DNA of 64,000 nucleotides, taken from positions 276,232 through 340,231 of the forward strand of contig CALNXK010000332.1 of the NCBI GenBank assembly GCA_942486035.1, written 5' to 3'. Every line of letters begins with the position of its first letter. Within the stretch, counting starts at the first letter, position 1. Below are positions 1 to 10,537 of the stretch, one piece after another. This stretch comes from Porites lobata. Its lineage: Eukaryota > Cnidaria > Anthozoa > Scleractinia > Poritidae. The translations under genes were made by a program, and so were the position numbers. The notes under the pieces are model-generated. The model made no database searches and was not told the origin of the DNA. It saw only the letters and a list, made by a program, of their open reading frames with translations.

Positions 1-231
1 CCTAAATAGGGAGCGTTTCTCAAAAAGTTGGTGCAGCCTTTAAAGGTAAGTTGAAGTAACTATATAAAGTAGACTGAAGAGTAAAATGTAACAGCTCAGT
101 CTTATTGATGTAGGCATAATTTATTTCAAAAAGAAATATGGTTTATTATTGTTTTATTACTCAATCTGCAATCTTTGATTTCCTTAAGTAAATTTGTTTC
201 CAAAAAATGAATTGTGAACAGCTTCTATTCT

Positions 232-1182
232 TTAAGGTGATTCCCTAGTAAAATAACCTAACATAGATTGTAGATGAAACTTGGTGCACTGATGTAACAA
301 GTCAAGAAGATGATAAAAAAGTAATAAAAAGTGGGGGTCACCGTGCTCGTTTTGACGTCACAATGCTGACAAATACGGCTATTTTGGACCCTTTAACAAA
401 AACCGCGCGCAGCCCAAAACTAGACAAAAAGGAAAGATTTTTTCAATGATGCATGTGGTATCGCACAGAATTTGACTTTAATGTATTGTTTATCCACTTA
501 CGTACCATAAATATGCCTTTCAATGCCCTTGTTTTTACTTTACGCTCCAAAGTAGAATTAAATTGGACACGCGCTATTCGACACGTGATAGCTCAATCCG
601 TACAATTTAGTAAAATTGCCAAAAAACTGAACATAGATTTGTGCCAATTTTTTTCCCACCGAAAGGAAGCACTGTCCTTATTAAAATTATGAAATAAAAA
701 ATGGGGGTCACCGTACTCGTTTTTGCGGTAGAGCTGCAGAAAGTGCGCACCAAATGCATTTTCCTTGATTTTTGAGAGAGGACTGGGGCGAGTTTCAAAA
801 TAGAAGGTATGTGAAAGGGGGAAGAAAGTATTAAAAAATCCGTTTTTACAGAATTTACATCGAGATGTCACATTTAAGACACAATGTGATAAAGAAAGCG
901 TTCAAATGAAAATCAAAGTGAATAAGCACAAATTAAACATCCACTATCGAGGTTCTCCGTGAGGAAGCCCAACTCAGCAACACGCGCACTGCTTACGTTA
1001 TGCACATTCCCACCACACTGAGTCTCACCTCGCCAAGAAACAACCGCACGCAAAAATTGCAATAGCGTTTCTCTTCGGTCAACTTCATTTTAATAATGTT
1101 ACTTCACATGCTCTTTTTTACGGAGGCCATCTTGTTTTGCGCAGTAAGATATGCGCAAAGCAAAACCAGGGAATCACCTTAA
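232..1182. mobile_element. TTAA-flanked MITE, about 0.95 kb (piggyBac-like ends)
   Basis: The two ends are mirror images: TTAAGGTGATTCCCT at 232-246 and its reverse complement at 1168-1182. Reading TTAA as the target duplication leaves an 11-bp terminal inverted repeat (GGTGATTCCCT). TTAA targets are known for piggyBac and Kolobok superfamilies. Inside, a GGGGGTCACCGT(G/A)CTCGTTTT block occurs twice in direct orientation (about 333-354 and 703-724). No transposase is visible, so the element is non-autonomous. Superfamily assignment is inference from the target site alone. Confidence 0.7.
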
Positions 1183-1839
1183 ATGCATGTAAATAATAAT
1201 TTTTTGCATTTTAGGAATTAGCCGCATAATATTTGTTACCCAGTATTCAGTTTGATGTCAAAATTGATGTGCATCAGAACCATGAGTTCAAATCACAAAC
1301 ATCTTGTTTCTGTATAGTTAGTTACACATAGCTTTAAAAGGTTCTTTAATACACTTTATTGTCACTTAATTATAAGGTATTAATGCAAGAACTAGATTTT
1401 GATGGACTTTAGAGTGTTTTTTTTGTTTTTGCACTTCGCATAGAGTTCAGCCTGAGAGTTCTCAATGTAGAATGTTAGCAATGTTTTTCTTTAGTGTAAG
1501 CAAGGGTATAATTTTGAAGACCACATCTTCTGACAATTTCATTTATAACACTAAGGGTATGATATGTATGCATGTAAATAAATGTTCAGAATTTACAGCT
1601 CATATAATGGTTCTTTTCATCTGTGCACTCTTTATATATAAGTAAGTGGGAAGGAAACATTTTACTCCCTACACGGTAACTAAACCTTGGCTTTTACACG
1701 CATTTACAAACAATAATAACCAGAGGACCTCAATTGCGGGGTGGGAATTACGGAAAAGCTACGACATACAAGATAACACCATTGAAAACAGGGGAGGAAA
1801 AAGCAAATTGTTGAAACAAAAGCAATTTCCAAAGGAGAT

Positions 1840-2440
1840 ATAACGGGAAACGCGGGAAAATTTTGTGTTTTCCTAACTTCACACGAATTTTCTGTACTTG
1901 AGAACGCCAGAAAACTAGTAGAAAACGACCGCTAACGCCGGAATACAATCTGTTTTCCATGCCTGAACTTATCAGTGAATGCTGGAAAACGCCAGTTTTC
2001 TTGAATTTACTTGATTTCACTGTCACGGAAAATGAAAGAAAACGCAAGAAAACTGCTTGCAAAAGTCGGAATAACGCGCAGTTTTCCTAACGGTAAGCGA
2101 TCGGTAAACGCTGGAATACATGCGATTTTCCTGGATTCAGCGGTATTCACAGTTTCGGAAAACGCCGGAAAACGTCCGCAAAAGGCAGGATTTCACTCGT
2201 TAACTGCGGTGAACTCGAGGTTTTCCCGTCTGAAAACTCAGGGTAAATGCCGGAATACAAGACGTTCACTGAGTGTTAACCGATCGGTGAACGTCAGCAA
2301 ACGCATGTTTACCGGCGTTCACTGAATCGGAAAACTGATGGATAATGGAACGAATACTCGAATTAACCGGAGTGAAAACGTTTGGAAAACGAAGGATTTT
2401 CCGCTTGGTGAATCTCAGAAAATGCAGGTAAATTGCGCAT
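1840..2440. repeat. Decayed repeat built of GAAAACGC / TTTTCC modules
   Basis: About 600 bp dominated by short related blocks such as GGAAAACGCCGGAAAACG, CGGTAAACGC, TTTTCCTGGATTCA and CGGTGAACG, in both orientations and at uneven spacing. It is richer in G+C than its flanks. Frames across it are open for about 100 codons on each strand, but the translation only reflects the repeated blocks. It looks like an old tandem array or a repeat-internal region; I cannot name a family. Confidence 0.55.
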
Positions 2441-2639
2441 TCTTCGTTAATTCACCGCGTATATATTTATTATATAAACTGCAGTGTTTTACAAGAATTT
2501 CTACCACCGAGAAATGTGGTATCTGAACACACGTAAAAATACGATATTTTTGCATGTCAAGATATCGATAATTTTACTGACATCAAGTTTTTCTCTTAAA
2601 TTGTACTTAAATTCGTTGGTGTATCATCGAAACATCTTC

Positions 2640-2760
2640 ATCTTCATCTTCTCGTGGCAAGAGCAATATCTCACTCGTTCGCTGCGCTTACTCGTGAGAT
2701 ATTGTTCTTGCCACTCGAACATAAAATTCATATCTTCTCGCCACCGTGTAATATTCTCTA
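2640..2760. mobile_element. Palindromic MITE fragment with 21-bp hairpin arms
   Basis: GTGGCAAGAGCAATATCTCAC (2654-2674) is mirrored by the complement at 2694-2714 with one mismatch, around a 19-bp loop rich in TCG and GCGC. The flank with a 'CCACCGTGTAATATTC' end is a pattern I associate with short palindromic repeats in cnidarian genomes. The left outer arm is not obvious, so this copy may be truncated. Confidence 0.6.
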
Positions 2761-2803
2761 TATATATTGATATATATATATTATATGTATATATATATAT
2801 ACC
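2756..2803. repeat. TA-rich microsatellite
   Basis: A run of TATATA and TATATG units with a few interruptions, directly after the palindromic MITE. Confidence 0.8.
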
Positions 2804-3243
2804 TGGTTTTTGAAAACCGGGCTACTAAAAAATGTCAGTCTCTCGCACTGATCGTTAATTTGATGGCCCTTGTTACTTGAAAAGTAAAATCTCACCTCAA
2901 AAAGAAATTATTGAATACATGAGCTTCCATTTGATAGAATCGTCTGTCTTGAAGGTAACAAAAGTGACGTTTTCCTCATTAATCTGGAAAATAAGGCATT
3001 TTAAGAAGCAATTTTTAGCGTCGGTGTCACCGATTGCAAAGCTAATTCCCCAGTTCACCCCATTTTTAATTGAATTAAGCTGGTCTCCCAAAAACAATCT
3101 AAGCCAACACTGCTCAACAAAACCAAGTCCTAAAACCAGCAGTTCAACTCCTTGCTGACTAGGAACATTATGAACAGAGTGGGTCATTGCTTGCATGAAA
3201 ACAGCACAAACAAACTGGATAAAAGTGCAAAAACACATCAAAC

Positions 3244-5124
3244 TTTACAACAACCCCACTCCCCTGTAATTTAACCAGGCTACCCCAAATGTAAACCAAA
3301 CGATAGCCCCATGTCTGTGCAACAACATGGCACCCAGCCAGACACAACCCCCCCTTAATTTGAGGGAGACATTGAGCTTTGAAAGACAGGGGTAGCCCCG
3401 GTACAAAAACTCAGTGAATCCGCACTCTAGCACAAAGCATATAGTCTTTACAACAACCCCACCCCCCCTGGAATTTAACCAGACTACCCCAAATGCATAC
3501 CAGATGATAGCCCTGTGTCTGTGCAATAACATGACAGCCAGCCAGACACAACCCCCCCCCTTACTTTGAGGGAGACATTGAGCTTTGAAAGACAGGGATA
3601 AGCCTAGGTACAAAGACTCAGCAAATCTGCGCTCTAGCACAAAGCATAGTCTTTACAACAACCCCACCCCCCTGAAATTTAACCAGGCTACCCCAAATGC
3701 ATACCAGACGGTAGCCCTGTGTCTGTGCAACAACATGACAGCCAGCCAGACACAATCCTCCCTTAATTTGAGAGAGACATTGAGCTTTGAAAGACAGGGA
3801 TAAGCCCAGGTACAAAGACTAAGCAAATCTGCACTCTAGCACAAAGCATTTAGTCTTTACAACAACCCCACCCCCCTGGAATTTAACCAGGCTACCCCAA
3901 ATGCATACCAGATGATAGCCCTGTGTCTGTGCAACAACATGACAGCCAGCCAGACACAACCCTTCCCCTTTATTTGAGGGAGATATTGAGCTTTGAAAGA
4001 CAGGGATAAGCCCAGGTACAAAGACTCAGCAAATCTGCACTCTAGCACAAAGCATATAGTCTTTACAACAACCCCACCCCCCTGGAATTTAACCAGGCTA
4101 CCCCAAATGCATACCAGATGATAGCCCTGTGTCTGTGCAACAACATGACAGCCAGCCAGACACAACCCCCCCCCCCCTTAATTTGAGGGAGACATTGAGC
4201 TTTGAAAGACAGGGATAAGCCTAGGTACAAAGACTCAGCAAATCTGCACTCTAGCACAAAGCATAGTCTTTACAACAACCCCACCCCCCTGGAATTTAAC
4301 CAGGCTACCCCAAATGCATACCAGATGATAGCCCTGTGTCTGTGCAACAACATGACAGCCAGCCAGACACAACCCCCCCTTAATTTGAGGGAGACATTGA
4401 GCTTTGAAAGACAGGGGTAAGCCCAGGTACAAAGACTCAGCAAATCTGCACTCTAGCACAAAGCATAGTCTTTACAACAACCCCACCCCCCTGGAATTTA
4501 ACCAGGCTACCCCAAATGCATACCAGATGATAGCCCTGTGTCTGTGCAACAACATGACAGCCAGCCAGACACAACCCCCCCTTAATTTGAGGGAGACATT
4601 GAGCTTTGAAAGACAGGGGTAAGCCCAGGTACAAAGACTCAGCAAATCTGCACTCTAGCACAAAGCATAGTCTTTACAACAACCCCACCTCCCTGGAATT
4701 TAACCAGGCTACCCCAAATGCATACCAGATGATAGCCCTGTGTCTGTGCAACAGCATGACAGCCAGCTAGACACAACCCTCCCTTAATTTGAGGGAGACA
4801 TTGAGCTTTGAAAGACAGGGGTGAGCCCAGGTACAAAGACTAAGCAAATCTGCACTCTAGCACAAAGCATAGTCTTTACAACAACCCCACCTCCCTGGAA
4901 TTTAACCAGGCTACCCCAAATGCATACCAGATGATAGCCCTGTGTCTGTGCAACAGCATGACAGCCAGCTAGACACAACCCTCCCTTAATTTGAGGGAGA
5001 CATTGAGCTTTGAAAGACAGGGGTGAGCCCAGGTACAAAGACTCAGCAAATCTGCACTCTAGCACAAAGCATAGTCTTTACAACAACCCCACCCCCCTGG
5101 AATTTAACCAGGCTACCCCAAATG
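3244..5124. repeat. Satellite array, 202-207 bp monomer, nine full units plus a partial
   Basis: The landmark TTTACAACAACCCC recurs at 3244, 3447, 3652, 3856, 4063, 4269, 4471, 4673, 4875 and 5077. Spacings are 203, 205, 204, 207, 206, 202, 202, 202 and 202. The differences come mainly from the length of a C-tract before TTAATTTGAGGGAG. The last four spacings are identical, and those units are nearly sequence-identical, so the right side was amplified most recently. The first unit is the most divergent. Open frames on both strands follow the repeat and are not taken as genes. A separate copy lies at 14448-14690. Confidence 0.95.
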
Positions 5125-6700
5125 TGTAGTTCTAGAATATATTCATACTCCCTTTGTAGAAGGGTTTGGAAATTGCTGGCAGGTTGGGGGTTCTCATTAA
5201 GGTCCCCAAATTTAAGTAAATGTATGAAGCTTGACTGTAATTTCCAGAGAGGTTGGGGGGGAGGTCTAAGAAATAATCCTTTTTCGTGGGGGAAGTATGG
5301 AAAATTTTTGGAACCACACAATGGATACCAGATGATAGCTCTGTTTTGGCAAAGTTTGATAATGAAAGATTTTTTAAAAGATAACGTCTTTATTATCAAA
5401 TACAAAAATGTTATTGATCACTATTTTACAGTATGATATGTTTCATCTGTATTTGATAATGGTGAGATGTCTCCGAATTTCATGGTTTAATAGAGTTCTG
5501 TAAAGGTTGCTGTAGTTTAATGGACTCATTGTTGGGTTTTGGGCCATAGGAACAAAAATCATCACTATACACTTATCTAGTGCGCAATAAAGTTACATTA
5601 CCTTGGCCAATGAATCTTCTTTTTTGAACAACTGGTATATTGACACCTTCTGCATTGTAACGCTGACTTGAAGGTACATGTCAGTTACATAAACAATAAA
5701 ATATAAAATATGACAGTAAGCGTTTGTGGATTTAAATGTTATTGGACCAATCAATTTCAAGTATTTGGTAAGAAAGATAAGTTGTTTACAAATTTTTTGG
5801 ATTGGTTTTAAACCCTTTTCAAAATTTTTCTTTCTCTACCATAGGGTTCTATATTCCCTTGAAAGTCACCTTCCTTTTGTTATCGTACAGCAATAAAAGT
5901 TTGTTTCTATAAAACCTGAAGTCTTAAGGTATGAAGCTCTTTGAAAGGGCTTGAGCTTATGTGTTTATCTATGCCAGGAGTTTCCTTTTTAAGAGTAATT
6001 AAACAGTAATAAGAAAATCTATAACTGTAAGTCATAAATAATCATGACCTCCTGGCAAAAGAGAATGAAATTGTATGTTCTCTGTATGGTGTTAGAGGCG
6101 AAACAGTTTGTTTTCTATAAACAAGGTCAGTAAACAAGTGTTATGTTCTTTGAGTAAAGCAAGATCACCAAACAGTCCCATTATTGGTTTTAATGCACCT
6201 GACATCACGGCGGCCATGTTGGGTGATAAAAACAAATGCATTTCTCTCCTCTGGGAACTCAACTGTAATTCATTTTTATGTATTGAATTGTTTTGAAGCC
6301 TGGTCGCCTTGTCACGTGGTTACAATCCAAGAATATTAAAAACCTTATTTATGATTATGCATACATGTTTCATGATGTTTTGACTCTTCATGCAATACTG
6401 AACTTCGTAAAGTAGGAAATTGCTGCATTCACAATAAATGTAAGGTGTTGTCAGAACAGTACGGAAATTTTGCCCCAGTGTCAATATCTTCAAAGTTTAT
6501 GTTCCCTACCTGAATCCAGAAATCCAGAAAAGAATTAATAGCCTTCTTTTATAAAACGCGGACTTAGGTCACATTGATTCCTTTCAATCGATTAGCCTGG
6601 ATAACGTTTCAAGTTCATTTGTTTCTGGCTCCTGTGGTCTCGGGTTCTCATCCCGTTATAAAAGAATCAAAGGCTGAGAAGAGATCCGAAATGTTTTGAT
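5125..6700. other. No gene recognised; weak satellite echo and a small inverted repeat
   Basis: Directly after the array, 5321-5350 still resembles the monomer (GGATACCAGATGATAGC, compared with ATACCAGATGATAGC in the units). A short inverted pair, TTATCAAATACA at about 5392 and TGTATTTGATAA at about 5448, flanks an AT-rich loop. No ORF with coding character or splice pattern was seen. Confidence 0.5.
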
Positions 6701-6707
6701 ACACGGA

Positions 6708-7050
6708 TGGTGTTTGCAGGCAAATTTTCAAAATAGTTGTATATGTGTTTTTCAGACCCGCGGCAAATGTGGCCACCCTGCCTGGAAATGCGGGCTCATA
6801 TTCCAGTTGCAATGAAGGTCATGTGATATAGTATGAAAATCTATGCATAATCATGAGCAAATCTACGCATAAATTATCATAACATACTTCAAGTCACTTG
6901 GCGTTTGAAAAGCAAAAACATATCATCAATACATTGAGCTAAAGGGGTCTATTGAAACGTCTGTATGTCTCATATATTTTTCTTTTTAATGAAATAATAA
7001 AAGTCTGAAAAACAACTACAAATATTTTGAAAACTTTCCTGCAAACACCA
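6708..7050. repeat. Inverted repeat with about 48-bp arms just upstream of the SET gene
   Basis: The left arm (6708-6756) starts GGTGTTTGCAGG and ends TTTTTCAGAC. The right arm (7002-7050) is its reverse complement with a handful of mismatches. The 245-bp spacer is not itself repetitive. No target duplication is clear. It could be a foldback element, or a duplicated acceptor-like sequence, since the arm reads as a pyrimidine-rich stretch ending in CAG. Confidence 0.6.
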
Positions 7051-7212
7051 GATCGACATTCAGTGAAGTAGCGAGATTGACGCATTCCACAAATAGAAGT
7101 GCAGCTTTTATAAGCATTCCCACACTCTGCCACACTTCTATACTTTCTCTAATTTTACCCTGTGGGAAAATAGCTCTTACATCCTTCCCCAGTTGCCACA
7201 ACGTTATTCAAC

Positions 7213-8503
7213 ATGTCCTACGCGAATGTTAGACGGGTGATGCTGCGGCACAAAAGAGCGGCAAAATGTCCTCTTTTGTCAAAATTTTTAAATCAATGTG
7301 TCACTACAGAGGAAGGAAACTTTGTTTCCACATCGGAGCTTTTTTCCGCCTATGAAACGGCAGTTTCAATTTGGACCGACGACGATAGTGTTAACGGCCA
7401 AACAAAGTTCTTAATGAAGAGAAGTGCTTTTAATCGAGTACGTTCAAAAGTTGAAAAAGAAAACATCTCAAGGCATTGAAGGTGAAATGATCTAAAATCG
7501 TTTATTTTTATGTCAACAGCAACTAAAAAAAGAAATTTCCACCTTTTCATTCTCAAACAATGGAAATGTCACCTACGGCGTACAAAACAACAGCAGAGGA
7601 TACTTCAATATTAAACTCCACCGCGCCCGTCGTATGCTTGGCCATGAATTTGGAGTTGAACAGATGTTAAGAAACATCGCCGTATTCATGGCCAGGCATC
7701 CTCCACCAGTTCCTCCAATCGAGGTGAGTGTTTACTTGAGGCTCTTTCGTTCCTTTCCTGTTGAATATCGTTTCTTCTGGTTTAATGAAATGTTAATAGC
7801 TGATCAGTATTCGCACTTTTGTTGCACAGGTGCACGACGTTCCAAGTGACCCGCGAGGCGCGGGAAAATGCTCCTTCGCCAAAAAAGACGTAGAAAGAGG
7901 ACAGGTGGTGGCAGAGTACACGGGGGAGCTTATATCGATGACTGAGGCAACGAAATGCGAGGCGGAGTACGCGAGAGTAGGAAAGACATGTACCCTCATG
8001 GTCATAGATCACCGCGGCCAAAGCTTCGCGTAAGTTAAAGGCTTAAGCGCATTTTTGCAAATACTTTTACTACCTCCAAGACGACGTTATATAAACACGT
8101 GTGACCGTTGTTTTGACTTGACTTGTCGCCTTTTGATTTCTTTGAACTATCTTTCTGTTTCAACTTACTCGCGAGAACCAACAGTTACCCAGTATGTTAT
8201 GAATATATTATGTGGGATATTCTTAATGTTTGTGTTAAGTTGTACACACTAAAACGTTATTTATTATTTACTTTCAGAATTGATCCTTACTATGGTGATA
8301 TTCATGCCGAGCTAAACTTGGCGGCAACTATCAACCATTCAAGGCAAAACGCAAATTTAAAGCCCTATGTTGATGATACATCGTCGCGAGCAAGAGTGTT
8401 TTTCGTTGCTTTGCATGATATTCCACAATCTGTGGAATTCCTCTGGAATTACTGCGACGCAGATTGGGAATATCATACCAACAGTCAAACTCTTCCACAC
8501 TAG
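7213..8503 (+). CDS. SET-domain lysine methyltransferase, KMT5A/SETD8-like, with D5-primase-like N-terminus
   Basis: Five exons join in frame: 7213-7437, 7520-7723, 7830-8029, 8278-8503, with the first intron GTACGT...CAG (82 bp), then GTGAGT...CAG, then GTAAGT...CAG; that is four coding exons, about 284 residues. Exons 3-4 encode a SET domain: GAGKCSFAKKDVERGQVVAE, then EYTGELI, INHSRQNANLKP (the RxINHS/N motif) and a C-terminal VEFLWNYCD where typical enzymes have GEELLYDYG. Order and spacing best match KMT5A, which monomethylates H4K20 using S-adenosylmethionine in the nucleus. The catalytic tyrosine is kept, but the aromatic residue two before it is W. Residues 1-140 (for example KFLNQCV, GNFVSTSELFSAYE and RGYFNIKL) resemble the winged-helix-like C-terminal region of D5-type primase-helicases; this is inference. 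The start is the first ATG of the exon. Join 1 is the least certain, because the reading frame runs on to 7479. Confidence 0.8.
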
Positions 8504-8559
8504 CTTTTACCGTTTCTTTTTCTTCTTTATTCTTTCCCTTTTTTCTTAATCATAACTGT

Positions 8560-8980
8560 AGTAAAATTCTCAAATCTGATTGGCTATCAACTGTGCTGAT
8601 TTTACTACTTATAGGCCAGTACGCGTTATGCCTACTAGTTGGACAGCACGCACCATTGCAATCGCACACTCAAATGCTTTTTTTTTTCTCACTGCTAGCG
8701 AAAAACTCTCGGAAGTTCTTGCGTTTTAATTTTGAAAAATCCTAAAATATCACACATTTTGTTATAGTTATGATTAAGTTGTAACAAACGTTGATGCAAC
8801 CCAATACGGTCTGTAATCATAATCGAGATTTAAGTAATCACTCCCGCTGCACAGTCCTCCGATTTTTTTGTTGATCACTCGCATCATTACAGACCGAATT
8901 GGATTCCACTTAGTCCATCTATTGCCATCATTACTAAATTTACAATTTATCGTGACGTTATTACAATACATGCGGTGCTT
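8560..8980. mobile_element. Dispersed coral-type repeat with internal inverted pair
   Basis: Begins around AATTCTCAAATCTGATTGGC and contains CCAATACGGTCTGTAAT (8801-8817) mirrored by ATTACAGACCGAATTGG at 8886-8902, around a loop containing CCCGCTGC and GATTTTTTTGTTGATCACTC. I recognise this layout as a common non-autonomous repeat in stony corals, from memory only. It lies just after the SET gene stop and may contribute to its 3' UTR. Confidence 0.5.
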
Positions 8981-9237
8981 TTTTCATCTCCCTTTTTTGT
9001 CAATTTAGGCTAACCGGCATTACCAAACAGGCAATTGCCTTTACCTTTTTTTGTCTATCGATGCCAAAAATTGATTTTTATGTTGACATTTGTAATTTAG
9101 TAAAATGTTCTCAGAAATATCTGATTTGCGCTGCGTTTCAGTCATGCATGCAATTTGATTACGGACCAAAAGTAAAGTTTTGTTTTATTTTGCGCGAGTG
9201 ATTTTACGAGCTAGCTTTGCGCGCTCGAAATGAGTTT

Positions 9238-9577
9238 TAGCATCGACGACGGCTACAGCAGCGAAAACGTCACTTTTAAAATGAATTTGCGTTTTTCAAA
9301 TTTTATCGCGCGTTAATTCCAATTTACTGAAAATGTCTAGTGTAGGCAAATTTCCCTGGAGTTGATTTCTTAAGGACTGCACTCAAGTTTAGAAAGACAA
9401 AGAAAATTTCCCTATCGCTTGTTTACGTCCTCCATAAAACGTGAAATTAGGCTCGTAGTCGTGCAGCAATGGCAAAGAAATGTGCAAAAAAGTGATCTGC
9501 ACGTGTAAACGTGATGTTTTGTTTAATCAACTTATTGCTGTTTTGACGTTCTCGTTTTGCCGTCGCCGTGGACCTTG
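9238..9577. mobile_element. Dispersed repeat, copy A (GCGAAAACGTCA family)
   Basis: Runs from AGCATCGACGACGGCTACAG through GCGAAAACGTCACTTTTAAA, CCTCCATAAAACGTGAAATT and GTGCAGCAATGGCAAAGAAA to GTTGCCGTCGCCGTGG-like ends. The same ordered landmarks recur in shorter form at 9703-9925. I know very similar sequence as an abundant coral repeat; no coding capacity is visible. Confidence 0.6.
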
Positions 9578-9702
9578 CTAAAACTCCCTGCTGACAGAGA
9601 TTACGGTAAAAGGTTTATGGCCAGTCAGGACATTCAATTTAGCCTGATAGGTGTTACTTTACTTTGAAGCTAAAGTATACTCACGTCTAAAAAATCTTCC
9701 TT

Positions 9703-9925
9703 TGGCATCGACGGCGGCAACAGCAGCGAAAACGTCAATTTTAAAACGAATAGGCGTTTTTTTTTTTTAAATCTTGCGGTGTTAATTCTAATTCTCTCCA
9801 TAAAACGTATCGTAGTTGTGCGGGCAGTGACAGCAAAGAAGTAGATGCAGGGGCAGAGTTCTTGCTTTTCTTAATAAACCTATAGCTTTTTTGACTTTCT
9901 CGTTGCCGTGGCCGGACGTCGTTGC
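9703..9925. mobile_element. Dispersed repeat, copy B (internally deleted)
   Basis: Same order of landmarks as the copy at 9238: CATCGACGGCGGCAACAGC, GCGAAAACGTCAATTTTAAA, CTCCATAAAACGT and TTGACTTTCTCGTTGCCGTG. The middle segment around CAAATTTCCCTGGAG is missing. The two copies lie in direct orientation about 465 bp apart. Confidence 0.6.
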
Positions 9926-10537
9926 TATAGCTTCCTATGTCCTGATGTTTTTGCTTCATGTTTCTGTTATTTACCCATAACTATAAATAAGGTTTCCCTT
10001 AGTTTCTTACTGATTGCTATTTGGCTAAGGGAATATGTTTGATAAAGTGGACACCTATAATTTAGCTTGGAAACATATCATCCTTTCTTTCATCAGCTGT
10101 GCATAAATTACGGTTGCACATTGGCCAATGCACCTTATAAGTCGTTGCTAACAGAGAACTTTATAAACGCAATAGTTTCTCATTCGTTTCTAGTTAAATC
10201 AAATTGAGTGTACACAGCCAAAGCAAACTGATCGTGAGGACGACACGCTTAAGCCTTTACCGCAGCTGGGCGCTCGTGCGATTATCAGTCGCCTTAAGTT
10301 CAACGTTTGCCTTTTAAAAAGGTCTCAGGGTGCAGTTAAAAGTGTTTACTCAGTCCGACTGTGGTACATCGAGTTGTGTACACTACTAAACGGATACAGT
10401 GAATAAAATGTTCATGAACCTAATTATTGTCTCTCAATCCGATAAAACCATCGGTATCGTAATTAGGGTATAACAGTTATTTATACGATATTGTAACTGG
10501 TATTATCACTATGCACACAAGTAGTGGGTATTCATTA
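9926..10537. other. Intergenic, nothing recognised
   Basis: AT-rich sequence between the dispersed repeats and the minus-strand DUF7869-like ORF. No terminal inverted repeat matching the far side of the ORF pair could be found by eye. Confidence 0.4.

Noticed and set aside
2011..2325. 104-codon plus-strand frame
   Set aside because: Lies in the GAAAACGC modular repeat; the residue pattern mirrors the DNA repeat and the antisense frame is equally open.
2897..3241. 114-codon minus-strand frame before the satellite array
   Set aside because: Its composition is not clearly spurious, but there is no recognisable domain, no clear splice partner, and it ends at the array border. Not enough support to call a gene.
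3245..5065. Series of overlapping minus- and plus-strand ORFs (60-137 codons) with near-identical proteins
   Set aside because: They follow the 202-bp satellite period exactly and appear on both strands; the repeated protein sequence is a by-product of the tandem repeat.
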